Of a stretch of 64,000 nucleotides of DNA, positions 16,153-25,434 are shown one piece after another (the stretch's first letter is position 1; the number at the start of each line of letters is the position of its first letter). The DNA is from Paramicrobacterium chengjingii (lineage in GTDB: Bacteria; Actinomycetota; Actinomycetes; Actinomycetales; Microbacteriaceae): contig NZ_CP061169.1 of NCBI RefSeq assembly GCF_011751765.2, forward strand, positions 3,558,516-3,622,515, written 5' to 3'. The position numbers were made by a program, and so were the translations under genes. The notes below the pieces were generated by a model. The model did not search any database. It saw only the letters and a list, made by a program, of their open reading frames with translations, and had not been told where the DNA came from.

Positions 16153-17349
16153 TTAATCTCTGACGTGGGTACGCCAGAAGTCTTGCCAGTCCTGCAGAGC
16201 ATTGAAGTCCTCCTCCGCAGTCTCGGAATCGAACACGAGAATCTGATCCCACACAGATTCGAGATCACTCGGCTCGTCGGCGGGAAAGCCGATCGTGGAG
16301 TTGGTGGACTTCTTGCCATCGGCTACCTGAGGGCCCACGCCTTCGTCGGTGAACATGAAGTGTACGAAGAGCTTTGCCGCGTTGGGACTTGCGGTGCCAG
16401 CCGCGATGAGCGCCGTCTTCGTGTACGCACGCCCAGCCCACGGCTCGAGACCATCGCAAATCCCCAGCTTGTATCCGCTTGATTCGTTCTCACGGAATTT
16501 CGCCGTGCTGATAAATCCCATGAAGGGCTCGTCCTGCCCGGGAGCACCCACAGCCTGGGCGGCATCATCATCCGAATTTGTCACGACGACGTCATTTGAC
16601 GCTAACCGCTTCACCCACTCGGCAGTGGCGCTGTCCTCATCGGTAGTCAGCTCCTCGCCAAACTCATCCTCATAGGCATCGGCGACGAGGTCATCCCCTT
16701 GATTCTGCATTTGGTTGAACCAATAGGGGTAGTCAGATTTCAAGAGCGGATCCTGGAAGCTGATGCGTCCCTTCCATTGATCCTCAGTGAGTTGCCAGAT
16801 GTTGTCGACAGGGCAGGTGTCGCCATAGACCTCGGTGTTGTATGCCCACACGTTCGTCTCCTGCGTGACGATCGCGGGATCCTGAAACTTTTCCGGTACG
16901 ACGGAAGCCATATCTGGGGGAAACCAGGAGGTCACGTATCCGCGGGGCATCATGTCGGCGACCGCCGTTTGTGTGTCGGGCATGAGGATGACGTCGTTCT
17001 TGACGTTTCCCGCTGCGCCTTCGCGAATGATGACCTCGGCTTGCTCTCCGGCTTTCATCTTGACGCCTGTGGCTTCGATACCGTATTTCTCTGTGAACGT
17101 CTTAGCGATATCCACGATTTTGCCTGTCGTGTCAAGAACGACGATTGGCCCTTCGTCTTTCGCCGCTTCCACGAGCTTGTCGAGGCTGTAATCCGCATCG
17201 GATATGCCGAGGTCATCCCCGTCGACGGTATCCGACGGTGCCGACGACGGTGAGCACGCGACGAGCGCAAGCAGCGAGGCCGCGGCCAGCGCGATCCCCG
17301 CCACGCCTTTGCTCACCCTCTTTTGCAAAAAGCTACGATTTTGCGTCAT
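16153..17349 (-). CDS. ABC transporter substrate-binding lipoprotein, paralogue D
   Basis: 398 residues from ATG 17349. Lipobox ALVAC, Cys32. It carries the same blocks as paralogue A and is the closest to it by eye (VLDTTGKIVDIA, PRGYVTSWFPPDMASVVPEKFQ, ETNVWAYNTEVYGDTCPVDNIWQLT, YWFNQMQNQGDDL). Its ATG overlaps the TGA of the ATPase gene (17346-17349), so it is the cognate binding protein of the transporter. The family (FbpA/AfuA) was first named for iron, but members bind sugar phosphates. The tyrosine-pair iron site typical of true FbpA is not obvious here. Confidence 0.87.
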   Translation of the reverse strand: MTQNRSFLQKRVSKGVAGIALAAASLLALVACSPSSAPSDTVDGDDLGISDADYSLDKLVEAAKDEGPIVVLDTTGKIVDIAKTFTEKYGIEATGVKMKAGEQAEVIIREGAAGNVKNDVILMPDTQTAVADMMPRGYVTSWFPPDMASVVPEKFQDPAIVTQETNVWAYNTEVYGDTCPVDNIWQLTEDQWKGRISFQDPLLKSDYPYWFNQMQNQGDDLVADAYEDEFGEELTTDEDSATAEWVKRLASNDVVVTNSDDDAAQAVGAPGQDEPFMGFISTAKFRENESSGYKLGICDGLEPWAGRAYTKTALIAAGTASPNAAKLFVHFMFTDEGVGPQVADGKKSTNSTIGFPADEPSDLESVWDQILVFDSETAEEDFNALQDWQDFWRTHVRD

Positions 17350-18482
17350 TTGACGAGTCCCACCTCGGAGAGCACGAGTTCAGCCTGGGGCGCGCGATTT
17401 CCGTCGACGTCGAACAGGTGCAGGTCTTCGGGGCGCACCCAAAAATAGACCTCTTCTCCCGCTTTGACGCTGGGGAGTTCACTCGTAACGGAGAAGATCT
17501 TGCGCTCGGCAACCTCAAGCTCGATAATCCAGCTTCCTCCCGTAGGAAGAACCCCGGTAACTCGCGAACGAGCCTTGAAGGCAGCGTCGGGAACGTCGAT
17601 TTCATGCACGGCAACGTGAACTGTTTCTGGACGGATCCCGAGCGATCCGAGCGACTCGATCTTCGCGTATCGATGGGACAGAAACTGCATCGCCCACAGA
17701 GACAGCCCACCGGTCTCATCGTCGGCCAATTGAATGATGTTGATAGGAGGACTTCCCACAAATTCTGCGACAAACCGGTTCGCCGGAGCTCCGTAGATCT
17801 CGTCCGGCGTCCCGAGCTGCTGCAATTCACCGTCACTCATGACGCCGATCTTTGTAGCCAGCGTCATGGCTTCCCACTGGTCGTGCGTCACGAAGACGAT
17901 TGTGGTGTTGAATTCCTCATGGATGCGCTTCAGCTCAGCACGCATTTCCAGACGGAGCCGTGCATCGAGGTTCGACAGCGGTTCATCGAGAAGCAGAACA
18001 CCCGGGTTCACAGCAAGCATGCGAGCGAGCGCAACACGCTGCTGCTGACCACCCGAAAGCTCGGAAGGGTACCGTTTGCGGTACTTCGCAATCCCCATCT
18101 TTTCCATGACTTCTGTGGTCCGTGATTCACGCTCGGCCCGTGGAATCTTTCGCAAGCGGAGCCCGAAGTCGACGTTGTTCTCAATAGTGAGATGTGGCCA
18201 GAGCGCGTAGCTCTGGAAGACCAGTCCGAGTTCTCGCTTTTCCGGCGGGACGAACACGCCATCCGTGACGGAGTCGACGACGCGATTCCCGATTGTGATC
18301 TTGCCTCCTGTGGGATGCTCGAGCCCACTGATCATTCGCAGTGTCGTCGTTTTGCCGCATCCCGACGGCCCAAGAAGACACATGAACTCTCCGTCGCCGA
18401 TCTCCAGATTCAGGTTCTCGACGGCGTTCGGGGAGCCCCCGCCGTAGTTTTTCTGGATATTGCTCAAAGTAATGTTTGGCAT
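17346..18482 (-). CDS. ABC transporter ATP-binding protein (AfuC/FbpC type)
   Basis: 378 residues. Walker A GPSGCGKTT (38-46), Q-loop FQSYALWPH (89-97), signature LSGGQQQR (142-149), Walker B LLLDEPLSNLD (163-173) and H-loop VFVTHD (His200). The C-terminal ~130 residues form a TOBE-like regulatory domain (LGIRPETVHV, VTGVLPTGGSWIIEL, YFWVRPEDLHLFD). It powers the two-domain permease encoded 2 bp upstream and is coupled to binding protein D downstream. As the only ATPase in the region, it probably serves all four binding proteins. Confidence 0.93.
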   Translation of the reverse strand: MPNITLSNIQKNYGGGSPNAVENLNLEIGDGEFMCLLGPSGCGKTTTLRMISGLEHPTGGKITIGNRVVDSVTDGVFVPPEKRELGLVFQSYALWPHLTIENNVDFGLRLRKIPRAERESRTTEVMEKMGIAKYRKRYPSELSGGQQQRVALARMLAVNPGVLLLDEPLSNLDARLRLEMRAELKRIHEEFNTTIVFVTHDQWEAMTLATKIGVMSDGELQQLGTPDEIYGAPANRFVAEFVGSPPINIIQLADDETGGLSLWAMQFLSHRYAKIESLGSLGIRPETVHVAVHEIDVPDAAFKARSRVTGVLPTGGSWIIELEVAERKIFSVTSELPSVKAGEEVYFWVRPEDLHLFDVDGNRAPQAELVLSEVGLVK

Positions 18483-18484
18483 TT

Positions 18485-20347
18485 CTAGCCACCTAGTCCT
18501 TCTGCCAAGTTGCTTTTTGTCAATTTCTGCCCGAGGAGCGTTCCGAAGAATGCAATCGCTGCGACCATGAGTACCGCTGCGTTTGCGGCCTGGTCATATC
18601 CGTAATCCACCAATTGAAGTGAATACGTGGTCAGAACGTTTGTGCCTGGAACCGCAAGGATCACGACGAGGCTCAGTCCTTTGACGCCCGAGATGAACGG
18701 GAGCAGAACCCCTGTGGTCAATGACCCCTTCTGAATTGGTATGACGACTTTCGTCATGCGCTTCCACCACCCAGCGCCCGCAACTTGCGCCGCCTCTTCT
18801 GGATCCTTGCCGAGCTGCATCATCGCCGAGATTCCGGCGCGAGAGGCGTAGGGCATCTGCTCAGCGATAAACGCCAGCACAAGGATCGCGGCCGTGCCAT
18901 ACAGTGCGGGGACCGGGCCTCGCTGCACCGCGAACAGTGAAAGATATGCCACGGCGAACGCAATGCCAGGAACGAGGTAGGGGAAGAACGTGACTTGCCT
19001 CAAGAATGAGCCGACGAACTTCACCGGAGTGCGGACGACGACGTAGCCAACCAGAAGTCCCAAAATCCCCGACGTGATTGCGGCAAGTCCGACGATCCAC
19101 AACGTGTTCCAGGCCGCTGCCCAGAACTCTGGCGTGAACAGTATTCCCTGTCTGAGAGCTACGGTGTCGAGATTCTGCCCGATCCAGAAATCCAGGGTGA
19201 AGTTACTCGCTTCGAAGACCCCGGGGAACCGCATGACCGTCGAGAGGAACAAGGTGCCAAGAGGGAGAACAACGCTTACGCCGAACACCAGACTTGCTGC
19301 GACCGTTGCTGGCAGGCGCCATTTCCCCAATTGCGACAGCCGGTTCATTGACCCCTTGGAGCCTACTGTGACAAATCTCTTTCCCTCTTTCACAAGCCGC
19401 GCGTCAATGAGAAGGGAGATCACGCCGATGATGATGATGGCGCCGGCGAGGACGGCGGCAACGCCTGTTTGCCGCGATGAAATATTTCGATAAAGGGATG
19501 TCGCAAGCACCTCGTATTGCACGGGCATACCCAGAACATAGGCGACTCCGAACTCCCCAAGACATTTGGCGAACACCAAGATCGTTGCGGACACAAGCGA
19601 CGGCTTCATAAGCGGAAGCACCACTCGCCAGGTGACGGTGAAACGGCGAGCACCGAGCACTCGGGCCGAGTCCTCCAGCTGGGAGTCAAATCGCCGCAGC
19701 GCATTTCCGAAGAGGAGAATGACGAAGGGCGCGTAGTGCAGGGCCAGGACAACAGTGATGGGGAACTGTCCATAGGACAGCCAGTCCGGCGGCTCGAATC
19801 CCAGAGCCTCAAGCCATCCAGCTTGGCCGCCAACCTTCCGGTTCTTGAAGAGGTTCGTCCAAGCGAGTGCAAACGTCCACGCTGGCAGCATGTATGGGAC
19901 GATGAGCGCAGTTGCGAACCATTTGCGGCCCCAGAGGTTCGTGCGGCTGAGCAGCCACGCCATCGTCCCGCCGATGATCAGGGCGAAGAAAATCGCCCCG
20001 ATAGCGATCGATAGCGTGTTTCCGAGTGGTCGCCAAAACACGTCCACGGAGAGCGGCGACGCAAACACCCGATGGAGATAGTAGAGCGTGAGTTCGCCGA
20101 AGTTCTGGTCCGCTCTGCCCTCGTCGCCGTACTGGACCATCATCGCGTCGCTCAGCATCGTGATGATGGGCACGATGATCAAGTACGTGAACAGTATGGC
20201 CGCGAGTACGCCAACAATCGTGGTTGGCTCTCGGAGCGCAATTTTCAACTTGTAGGCAAGTCGTTTGCCGGCCCCGACCTGAGGCTCTCTGCCTATCGGC
20301 TCGGGGCGAGGTTCGCTCTTCTCCCTTTCAAGGAGCCCGTTGCTCAT
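18485..20347 (-). CDS. ABC transporter two-domain permease (AfuB/FbpB type)
   Basis: 620 residues from ATG 20347, with GAGGAGC upstream. It has roughly 12 membrane helices in two homologous halves, each ending in an EAA loop: first LEDSARVLGARRFTVTWRVVLPLMKP, second GKDPEEAAQVAGAGWWKRMTKVVIPI. This fused architecture is typical of Fe3+/thiamine/hexose-phosphate importers (FbpB, ThiP, AfuB). The N-terminal ~55 residues are hydrophilic and cytoplasmic. It lies 157 bp downstream of the phytase gene in the same direction; no terminator is seen in the gap, so read-through is likely. Confidence 0.92.
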   Translation of the reverse strand: MSNGLLEREKSEPRPEPIGREPQVGAGKRLAYKLKIALREPTTIVGVLAAILFTYLIIVPIITMLSDAMMVQYGDEGRADQNFGELTLYYLHRVFASPLSVDVFWRPLGNTLSIAIGAIFFALIIGGTMAWLLSRTNLWGRKWFATALIVPYMLPAWTFALAWTNLFKNRKVGGQAGWLEALGFEPPDWLSYGQFPITVVLALHYAPFVILLFGNALRRFDSQLEDSARVLGARRFTVTWRVVLPLMKPSLVSATILVFAKCLGEFGVAYVLGMPVQYEVLATSLYRNISSRQTGVAAVLAGAIIIIGVISLLIDARLVKEGKRFVTVGSKGSMNRLSQLGKWRLPATVAASLVFGVSVVLPLGTLFLSTVMRFPGVFEASNFTLDFWIGQNLDTVALRQGILFTPEFWAAAWNTLWIVGLAAITSGILGLLVGYVVVRTPVKFVGSFLRQVTFFPYLVPGIAFAVAYLSLFAVQRGPVPALYGTAAILVLAFIAEQMPYASRAGISAMMQLGKDPEEAAQVAGAGWWKRMTKVVIPIQKGSLTTGVLLPFISGVKGLSLVVILAVPGTNVLTTYSLQLVDYGYDQAANAAVLMVAAIAFFGTLLGQKLTKSNLAEGLGG

Positions 20348-20504
20348 CGAGTTGCTCCTCTGCAAATTCGCGACGTCATCGTCTTCCAAACTCTTGTCGG
20401 ATTGGGGGCAGCTGCACGGTGGCACTGGCCCGGTATTCAGACCACTGGGATTCTGTTACAGGTGGTTTCTATGGTGGTTGGATAAAGTTCATATCTCGTG
20501 CGTT

Positions 20505-21944
20505 TCACCCCCGAAGCGGCGCTAGGCAGCTCTCCAGTTCGTCCGCCTCGTAGAAATAGCTGCCGTCAGCAATCGGCGTGCAGTCAAACCCGAATGCTGT
20601 CTCAGCTTCGTTGTAGAGCATCCGGACGATCACATCACCGTCCGAATTCTCAAATGCATCCCACTGGATATTGGCGGCCATCGGCGCCACCTGTGCACCA
20701 CGCCACGGATTATTGTCATACGTGTAGGGATCGCCCTCGGCTGCCTGCTTTGTGCTGCCCGGGAGCTGCAGCAATGTCGCAAAGGGGATCACTTCTTCCG
20801 CGTGCGCAAATCGGAAGTCGGCGACTTGTGTGGTCTCACCGGTTGAAATCCCCGCAATGGCGTCCAAGAAGGAGTCCAAAAGCACGTTCGACATCCGATA
20901 TGTGACATCGCGGCCTTCAAAGCCAGGGCCCTTCTCGTAAAAGTCATTGGCATCGGAAATATAGGCGAGTACTTCAGCGTCCTCTTCAGTGATGTATGCA
21001 TCGAAGTCGACATCGGCCTCTTCGGACATCAGAGGTGCAATCACGTAGAGCTCATAGAGGTAGCTCGCTGTGTCGACGACACTCGTCAAGTGTTTCTTGC
21101 CTTTACCGTTGTCGACGAGGTCGAATTCTCCATCGTCAATACGCGAGATGAATTCTTCGGTGAACAGCTGTGACACGATGTCCCGCGCCACTTCTTCCAC
21201 CTCTGGACCACTCTCGATCTGATCGAGGACGTCACTGAGATCTTCGTCGTTGTCCTTGTACTCAAGGTACTCAGGGTCCGACTTGTGGAAGTACAGAAGA
21301 TCGGGATCATCGATCCGCGGCGCTACGATCTGCTCGATCGAGCCGTTCTCGGATTCGAGACCGATGAAGAAATTGTCACCGCTCTTTGTCGCGCGGTCCT
21401 GCCCAGAACTCGTGAAAGTGATCGAACCTTGGCTGTCGGCGGCTCCGTCAAAGAGGTCCTGCATTCGCTGGTAAGCACGCAGGCCGATCCCCTGCTCTTC
21501 CGTCGCACCCAGACCACTTAAAGTGCCGTACCCGACCTCGTCGTGCACCGCGATAATCGTTTCGAGATCCTCGCCGAGCTGTTCACCGAGGTCGGTCAAG
21601 CCGTCAGACGCCTCCGCGATCTCCCAGAGCTGGTAAAGAAGGTCGTCATACTTCTTGCTCGAAAGGAGCCGGGAGCCATGACGCCCGAGGTGCTCCACGA
21701 GTACAGGCTCGTACCCGTCAGGTATGGGAGCGTAGTCTTCCATTTCTTCAAACGGCACGTAGGGCGCCTTTGTGCCGTATTGATTACCCGTGGTCCTGAC
21801 ATCCGTTGCCGTCTCATCGGCAGCTGCTTGTGCGCTGTCGGCATCCGGTGACGAGCAGCCCGCTAACATGACTGCGAGGGTTGTTGCCGCGCCAACCGCG
21901 GTGAACCACGAGCGTGATGATCGCCTCGTTGCTGTGATTGTCAT
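20505..21944 (-). CDS. MINPP-type histidine phosphatase (phytase) lipoprotein
   Basis: 479 residues. Signal peptide with lipobox VMLAGC (Cys30) and a linker rich in Ser/Asp/Ala, so it is membrane-anchored on the outside. Catalytic motif GRHGSR (Arg88, His89, Arg92; His89 is the phospho-acceptor), SSGQDRA (Arg184 region) and the proton-donor motif FAHAEE (His381-Ala382-Glu383). The HAE form, instead of HD, marks the multiple inositol polyphosphate phosphatase group, whose bacterial members (Bifidobacterium, Bacteroides) are phytases. Expected role: stepwise dephosphorylation of extracellular inositol hexakisphosphate. It precedes the ABC permease operon and carries an operator upstream. Confidence 0.88.
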   Translation of the reverse strand: MTITATRRSSRSWFTAVGAATTLAVMLAGCSSPDADSAQAAADETATDVRTTGNQYGTKAPYVPFEEMEDYAPIPDGYEPVLVEHLGRHGSRLLSSKKYDDLLYQLWEIAEASDGLTDLGEQLGEDLETIIAVHDEVGYGTLSGLGATEEQGIGLRAYQRMQDLFDGAADSQGSITFTSSGQDRATKSGDNFFIGLESENGSIEQIVAPRIDDPDLLYFHKSDPEYLEYKDNDEDLSDVLDQIESGPEVEEVARDIVSQLFTEEFISRIDDGEFDLVDNGKGKKHLTSVVDTASYLYELYVIAPLMSEEADVDFDAYITEEDAEVLAYISDANDFYEKGPGFEGRDVTYRMSNVLLDSFLDAIAGISTGETTQVADFRFAHAEEVIPFATLLQLPGSTKQAAEGDPYTYDNNPWRGAQVAPMAANIQWDAFENSDGDVIVRMLYNEAETAFGFDCTPIADGSYFYEADELESCLAPLRG

Positions 21945-22015
21945 CGTGCGTCCTTTTGCTTCATTGCCCGGAACGCGACTTCACAGATCGTGAACTGCGC
22001 ACCGAAGGATTTGTA

Positions 22016-22034
22016 ATGTAATGACAATAACACA
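22016..22034 (-). promoter_or_regulatory. Operator upstream of the phytase gene
   Basis: On the minus strand the site reads TTGTCATTACAT (22016-22027). It overlaps the 13-mer TGACAATAACACA (22022-22034), which occurs identically before binding protein A (8328-8340). A wider symmetrical TTGT...ACAA frame spans 22011-22035. It lies about 72 bp before the phytase start. Confidence 0.55.
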
Positions 22035-22216
22035 ACCGGTGCAATTTGACGATAGTCGAGGGACATGTTGTGTTCGGCGACGCAGTTACAGTTCACCCGA
22101 GCGTGACCGCTCTCCCGAAGCGTCCGCGTGCTAACCCCGCCGCTTTCGCATGGTGCCTCAGCGCCCGCTGTCTCGAACCACTGACTGCGCGCTGGATCTT
22201 GTGTATGACTGAGCAC

Positions 22217-23407
22217 TTAGACCCCGTCCCGCGCCGCAGGCGAGTGCGCGACGCTCACTCGCTCCCCCAGATGCGCCGAGCGCTCTGCTGCATCGACAAC
22301 GCGCGCTGCCGCAAGCCCGTGCAGCACTGAGGGGCCATACTGTTCACCGGAGAGAACGGACTTAAGGAACGTTGCCGCTTCGATCGTCTTGAGGTCGTCA
22401 AATCCCATGGCAGTGCCACCCCCGGGCTGAAAGCGCCCGAACTCCCCCATCCCCGGCTCCATGTATAAGGTCGAATACCCGTAGTGCGCGTCTCGACGCA
22501 GGCTGACCTGCAACTCATTCAGTCGCTGAAAGTCCCACCGCAATGACCCTTCGGTGCCGTACACCTCGATGACGTACTCCGCTCGCGGGCCGACCGCAAC
22601 GCGGCTCGACTCGAACGCCCCAATCGCGCCCGACGCGAACGTGGCGATGACGAGGGCAACATCTTCATTCTCGACTGGCCCCTTCTCGCCGCCAGCGGAC
22701 GTGCTGAAGTGGCTGGCGTTCGGCGAGGTCGGCTTCGCCCGCTCCGTGATGTGGGTACTCGTCATCGCCGATACCTCCTCGATATCGCCCACAAGATGGG
22801 TTGCAAGGTCGAAGCCGTGCGACAGCAGGTCGCCAAGAACACCAGAACCCGCGCGATCTCGCTCAAAGCGCCAGGTCAGTGCACCCTGGGGGTCCGAAGA
22901 GTAGTCAGCGAGAAATGACGTGCGCACGTTCGTAACCGTGCCGAGCTCGCCTCGCGCAATGAGGTCGCGGGCGTACGCGATTGCCGGCGCATTGCGGTAG
23001 TTGAAGCCGACGGTCGTGACGAGACCGGCATCGGATGCTGCCTGCGCGATCTCGGCGCTTTCGGCAAGGCACCGCCCCATGGGTTTCTCGATCCAAAACG
23101 GCTTACCGGCCTCGGCCGCGGCGAGCGCGAACTCTTTGTGCAGGAAGTTCGGGGCACAGATCGAGACGACGTCGACGTCGGGGTCGGCGAGCACTTCACG
23201 GTAGTCGGTTGTCGCGCGCTCATAGCCCAGCTGACCGATGGCCTCCTGCGCAGCTTCGACGACGGCATCCGCTGCGATCGCCAATCGCGGCTGAACGCCG
23301 AGCTCAGGATACCGTTCGGGAATCGCCTTGTACGAGCGTGTATGGAGGCGCCCCATCCAGCCCACGCTGATGAGGCCGACGCCGAGACGGAGCTTCGATG
23401 TCGCCAT
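22217..23407 (-). CDS. Gfo/Idh/MocA-family oxidoreductase
   Basis: 396 residues. The N-terminal NAD-binding domain reads LGVGLISVGWMGRLHTRSYKA, followed by SICAPNFLHKEFA and the family motif WIEKPMGR (catalytic-site Lys). The C-terminal alpha/beta domain includes LLSHGFDLATHLVGD. Substrates in inositol operons are myo- or scyllo-inositol, keto-inositols or related cyclitols. The gene lies 9 bp downstream of iolG and ends the iol operon. A second dehydrogenase could widen the range of inositol isomers, including scyllo-inositol derived from other inositol phosphates. Confidence 0.88.
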   Translation of the reverse strand: MATSKLRLGVGLISVGWMGRLHTRSYKAIPERYPELGVQPRLAIAADAVVEAAQEAIGQLGYERATTDYREVLADPDVDVVSICAPNFLHKEFALAAAEAGKPFWIEKPMGRCLAESAEIAQAASDAGLVTTVGFNYRNAPAIAYARDLIARGELGTVTNVRTSFLADYSSDPQGALTWRFERDRAGSGVLGDLLSHGFDLATHLVGDIEEVSAMTSTHITERAKPTSPNASHFSTSAGGEKGPVENEDVALVIATFASGAIGAFESSRVAVGPRAEYVIEVYGTEGSLRWDFQRLNELQVSLRRDAHYGYSTLYMEPGMGEFGRFQPGGGTAMGFDDLKTIEAATFLKSVLSGEQYGPSVLHGLAAARVVDAAERSAHLGERVSVAHSPAARDGV

Positions 23408-23416
23408 GGGTCACAC

Positions 23417-24436
23417 TCACGCGTAGAACGCCGGGCGTTCCTCGTGCGGAATCTGCACAATGCCTCCCTCGTTCAGTGCCGTCACCCCGGCCTCGCACGC
23501 GAGCGCCACCTTGTAGCCGTCCCACGCGTTGGGGCCGTCGACATTCGTGCCGTTCTGCACCGCACGCACCCAGCGCTGAACCTCAGTGTCGTAGGCGTCG
23601 GCGAATCGCGTGGTGAAGTCGGCGTGCTCACGCTGGAACACCCGGCCGTCTTGCCACCGCTCAAGACCACTCGGCTGACCGATGCGCGCAGTGCCCTTCT
23701 CGAACACAGCCTCGGTCGCCACCTGGTAGCCGAACTGGATGCTCACATTCATCTCGACATCAACCAGCACACCGTTCGCGAGCTCGATGATCACGAGGAT
23801 CGGCTCCTTCAGTCGTTCGGGAGCGAGCGAGTTGCGGCGCGGATGCTTCACCTCGACGCTCGTGACGTCACTGCCCGCAAGCCAGGGTGCAACGTCGAAC
23901 TCGTGCACGACGGAGTCGGTGATAAGCATGTTCTGGTGATACGCGTCAGGAACGCTCGGGTTGCGGTGAACGCATCGCAGCATCACGAGTTCGCCCGCGT
24001 CGTTGGAGGTGACGAGCTCACGAAGCTGTTCGTACTCTCTGTCGAAGCGGCGCATGAACCCCACCTGAATATGGGGCTTGTCGAGCTTCTGCTCCGCCTC
24101 GAGCACGCGCCGTGACGACTCCGGCTCCTGGGTGAGCGGCTTCTCGCACAGAATCGGCAGATTCGCCTCAAGCGCCGGCAGGATCACCGGCTCGTGAAAC
24201 TGCCCGGGAGTGGCGATGAGCACCGCGTCGACGATGTCTGCCGAGATCGCTTGCTCGAGCGACGCGAACGTCTGGGCACCGGGCGCTTTCGCTGCCGCTG
24301 CGTCGGCGCGAGCAGCATCCGGTTCGACGATCGCCGAGACGAAGGCCCCACTGACGCGGTGCGTCAGACGACTGATGTGATCTGCGCCCATCATTCCCGC
24401 GCCGACGACGGCGACGCGAACATCGTTCTGTGTCAT
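23417..24436 (-). CDS. iolG: Inositol 2-dehydrogenase
   Basis: 339 residues from ATG 24436, with AAGGAG upstream. Rossmann motif VVGAGMMGADHISRL, motif CEKPLTQ (Lys ~97), and HQNMLITDSVVHEFDVAPWL with the catalytic Asp/His pair typical of IolG. It oxidises myo-inositol to scyllo-inosose with NAD+, the first step of inositol catabolism. It lies between iolE and a second Gfo/Idh gene; the order iolC-aldolase-mmsA-iolB-iolD-iolE-iolG matches the corynebacterial iol cluster. Confidence 0.93.
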   Translation of the reverse strand: MTQNDVRVAVVGAGMMGADHISRLTHRVSGAFVSAIVEPDAARADAAAAKAPGAQTFASLEQAISADIVDAVLIATPGQFHEPVILPALEANLPILCEKPLTQEPESSRRVLEAEQKLDKPHIQVGFMRRFDREYEQLRELVTSNDAGELVMLRCVHRNPSVPDAYHQNMLITDSVVHEFDVAPWLAGSDVTSVEVKHPRRNSLAPERLKEPILVIIELANGVLVDVEMNVSIQFGYQVATEAVFEKGTARIGQPSGLERWQDGRVFQREHADFTTRFADAYDTEVQRWVRAVQNGTNVDGPNAWDGYKVALACEAGVTALNEGGIVQIPHEERPAFYA

Positions 24437-24471
24437 GAATGTGCTCCTTAGCCGGGTGGTCTGTGTATGGC

Positions 24472-25380
24472 TCAGTCGAGACGGGCGGCCGACGTCGACG
24501 AGAGTAGATGCTCGCGCGTGCGCTGGGCGATAGGAAGCGGGTGGTCGACGGCGCAGCCGTACATGTCTTGCTCCACGATGCCGAAGATGTTCGGGTCGAG
24601 CGCAGCAACCTTCTCGATGATCGGCGCGAGCGGCGGCACACCGTTTGGCGGCTCAATCATGATGCCGTCGGCCACGGCGTCTTTAAACGACACGTCATTC
24701 TTGAGCACGTCGAACAGTTGCGTCTGGTCCACCTGCTTGAGGTGAAGGTAACCGATGCGCGACGGATACGCGTCGATGAGCGCGAGGTTGTCTCCCCCGT
24801 AGTACGCGAAGTGTCCCGTGTCGAGGCACAGGTTCGTATAGTGCTCGTCGGTCTCAGTGAGAAAGCGCTCCACTTCGCGATACGTGCCAATGTGGCTGTC
24901 GGCGTGCGAGTGGAACTGCTGCTTCATTCCGAACTCCTCAAGCAGCGCCTTGCCGAGACGATCGTGTGCCGCGGCGAGCTTTGCCCACTGATCGGCGTCG
25001 AGCGTGCGTGGTTCGAGTGCCTCGCCCGTTGCGTCACTGCGCCAGAGGTCGGGGATCACCACGAGGTGCTCTGCCCCCAGCTTCGACGCGAGTCCTGCGA
25101 CGGCGAGCGCCTGATCCCATGCGCGCTTCCACTGGTCGTCTCCCTTGTGAAAACCGGTGAACACGGTGCCGGCCGAGAGCTTCAACCCGCGCTTTCCAAG
25201 TTCGTCCTGCAGCCGGTTCGGATCGGTGGGAAGGTACCCGTACGGCCCCAGCTCGATCCAGATGTAACCCGCTTCGACAACCTCGTCTAAAAACCGCTCC
25301 CACGGCACTTGATTCGGGTCGTCGGGAAACCACACACCCCACGAGTCGGGGGCGGTGCCGATGCGAATTCCGTTCGACAT
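24472..25380 (-). CDS. iolE: Inosose dehydratase (IolE-type TIM barrel)
   Basis: 302 residues. Starts IRIGTAPDSWGVWFPDDP, the IolE hallmark. The xylose-isomerase-like TIM barrel carries FHSHADSHIGTY, LCLDTGHFAYYGG and YLHLKQVD (metal-binding His/Asp/Glu residues), and ends with EQDMYG. It dehydrates scyllo-inosose to 3D-trihydroxycyclohexane-1,2-dione, which the next enzyme, IolD, hydrolyses. It is in the same operon, 54 bp after iolD. Confidence 0.93.
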   Translation of the reverse strand: MSNGIRIGTAPDSWGVWFPDDPNQVPWERFLDEVVEAGYIWIELGPYGYLPTDPNRLQDELGKRGLKLSAGTVFTGFHKGDDQWKRAWDQALAVAGLASKLGAEHLVVIPDLWRSDATGEALEPRTLDADQWAKLAAAHDRLGKALLEEFGMKQQFHSHADSHIGTYREVERFLTETDEHYTNLCLDTGHFAYYGGDNLALIDAYPSRIGYLHLKQVDQTQLFDVLKNDVSFKDAVADGIMIEPPNGVPPLAPIIEKVAALDPNIFGIVEQDMYGCAVDHPLPIAQRTREHLLSSTSAARLD

Positions 25381-25434
25381 GTGAATGTCGTCCTCTCTGA
25401 CGTGACGTTCTTTCGTGTGTGGTGGCGGATGCTG

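Noticed and set aside
7049..18482. Interpretation as an iron(III) ABC transport system
   Set aside because: The fold family is the same, but no siderophore, heme or Fur-type context is seen, whereas phosphatase and inositol genes surround it. Iron cannot be fully excluded without binding data.
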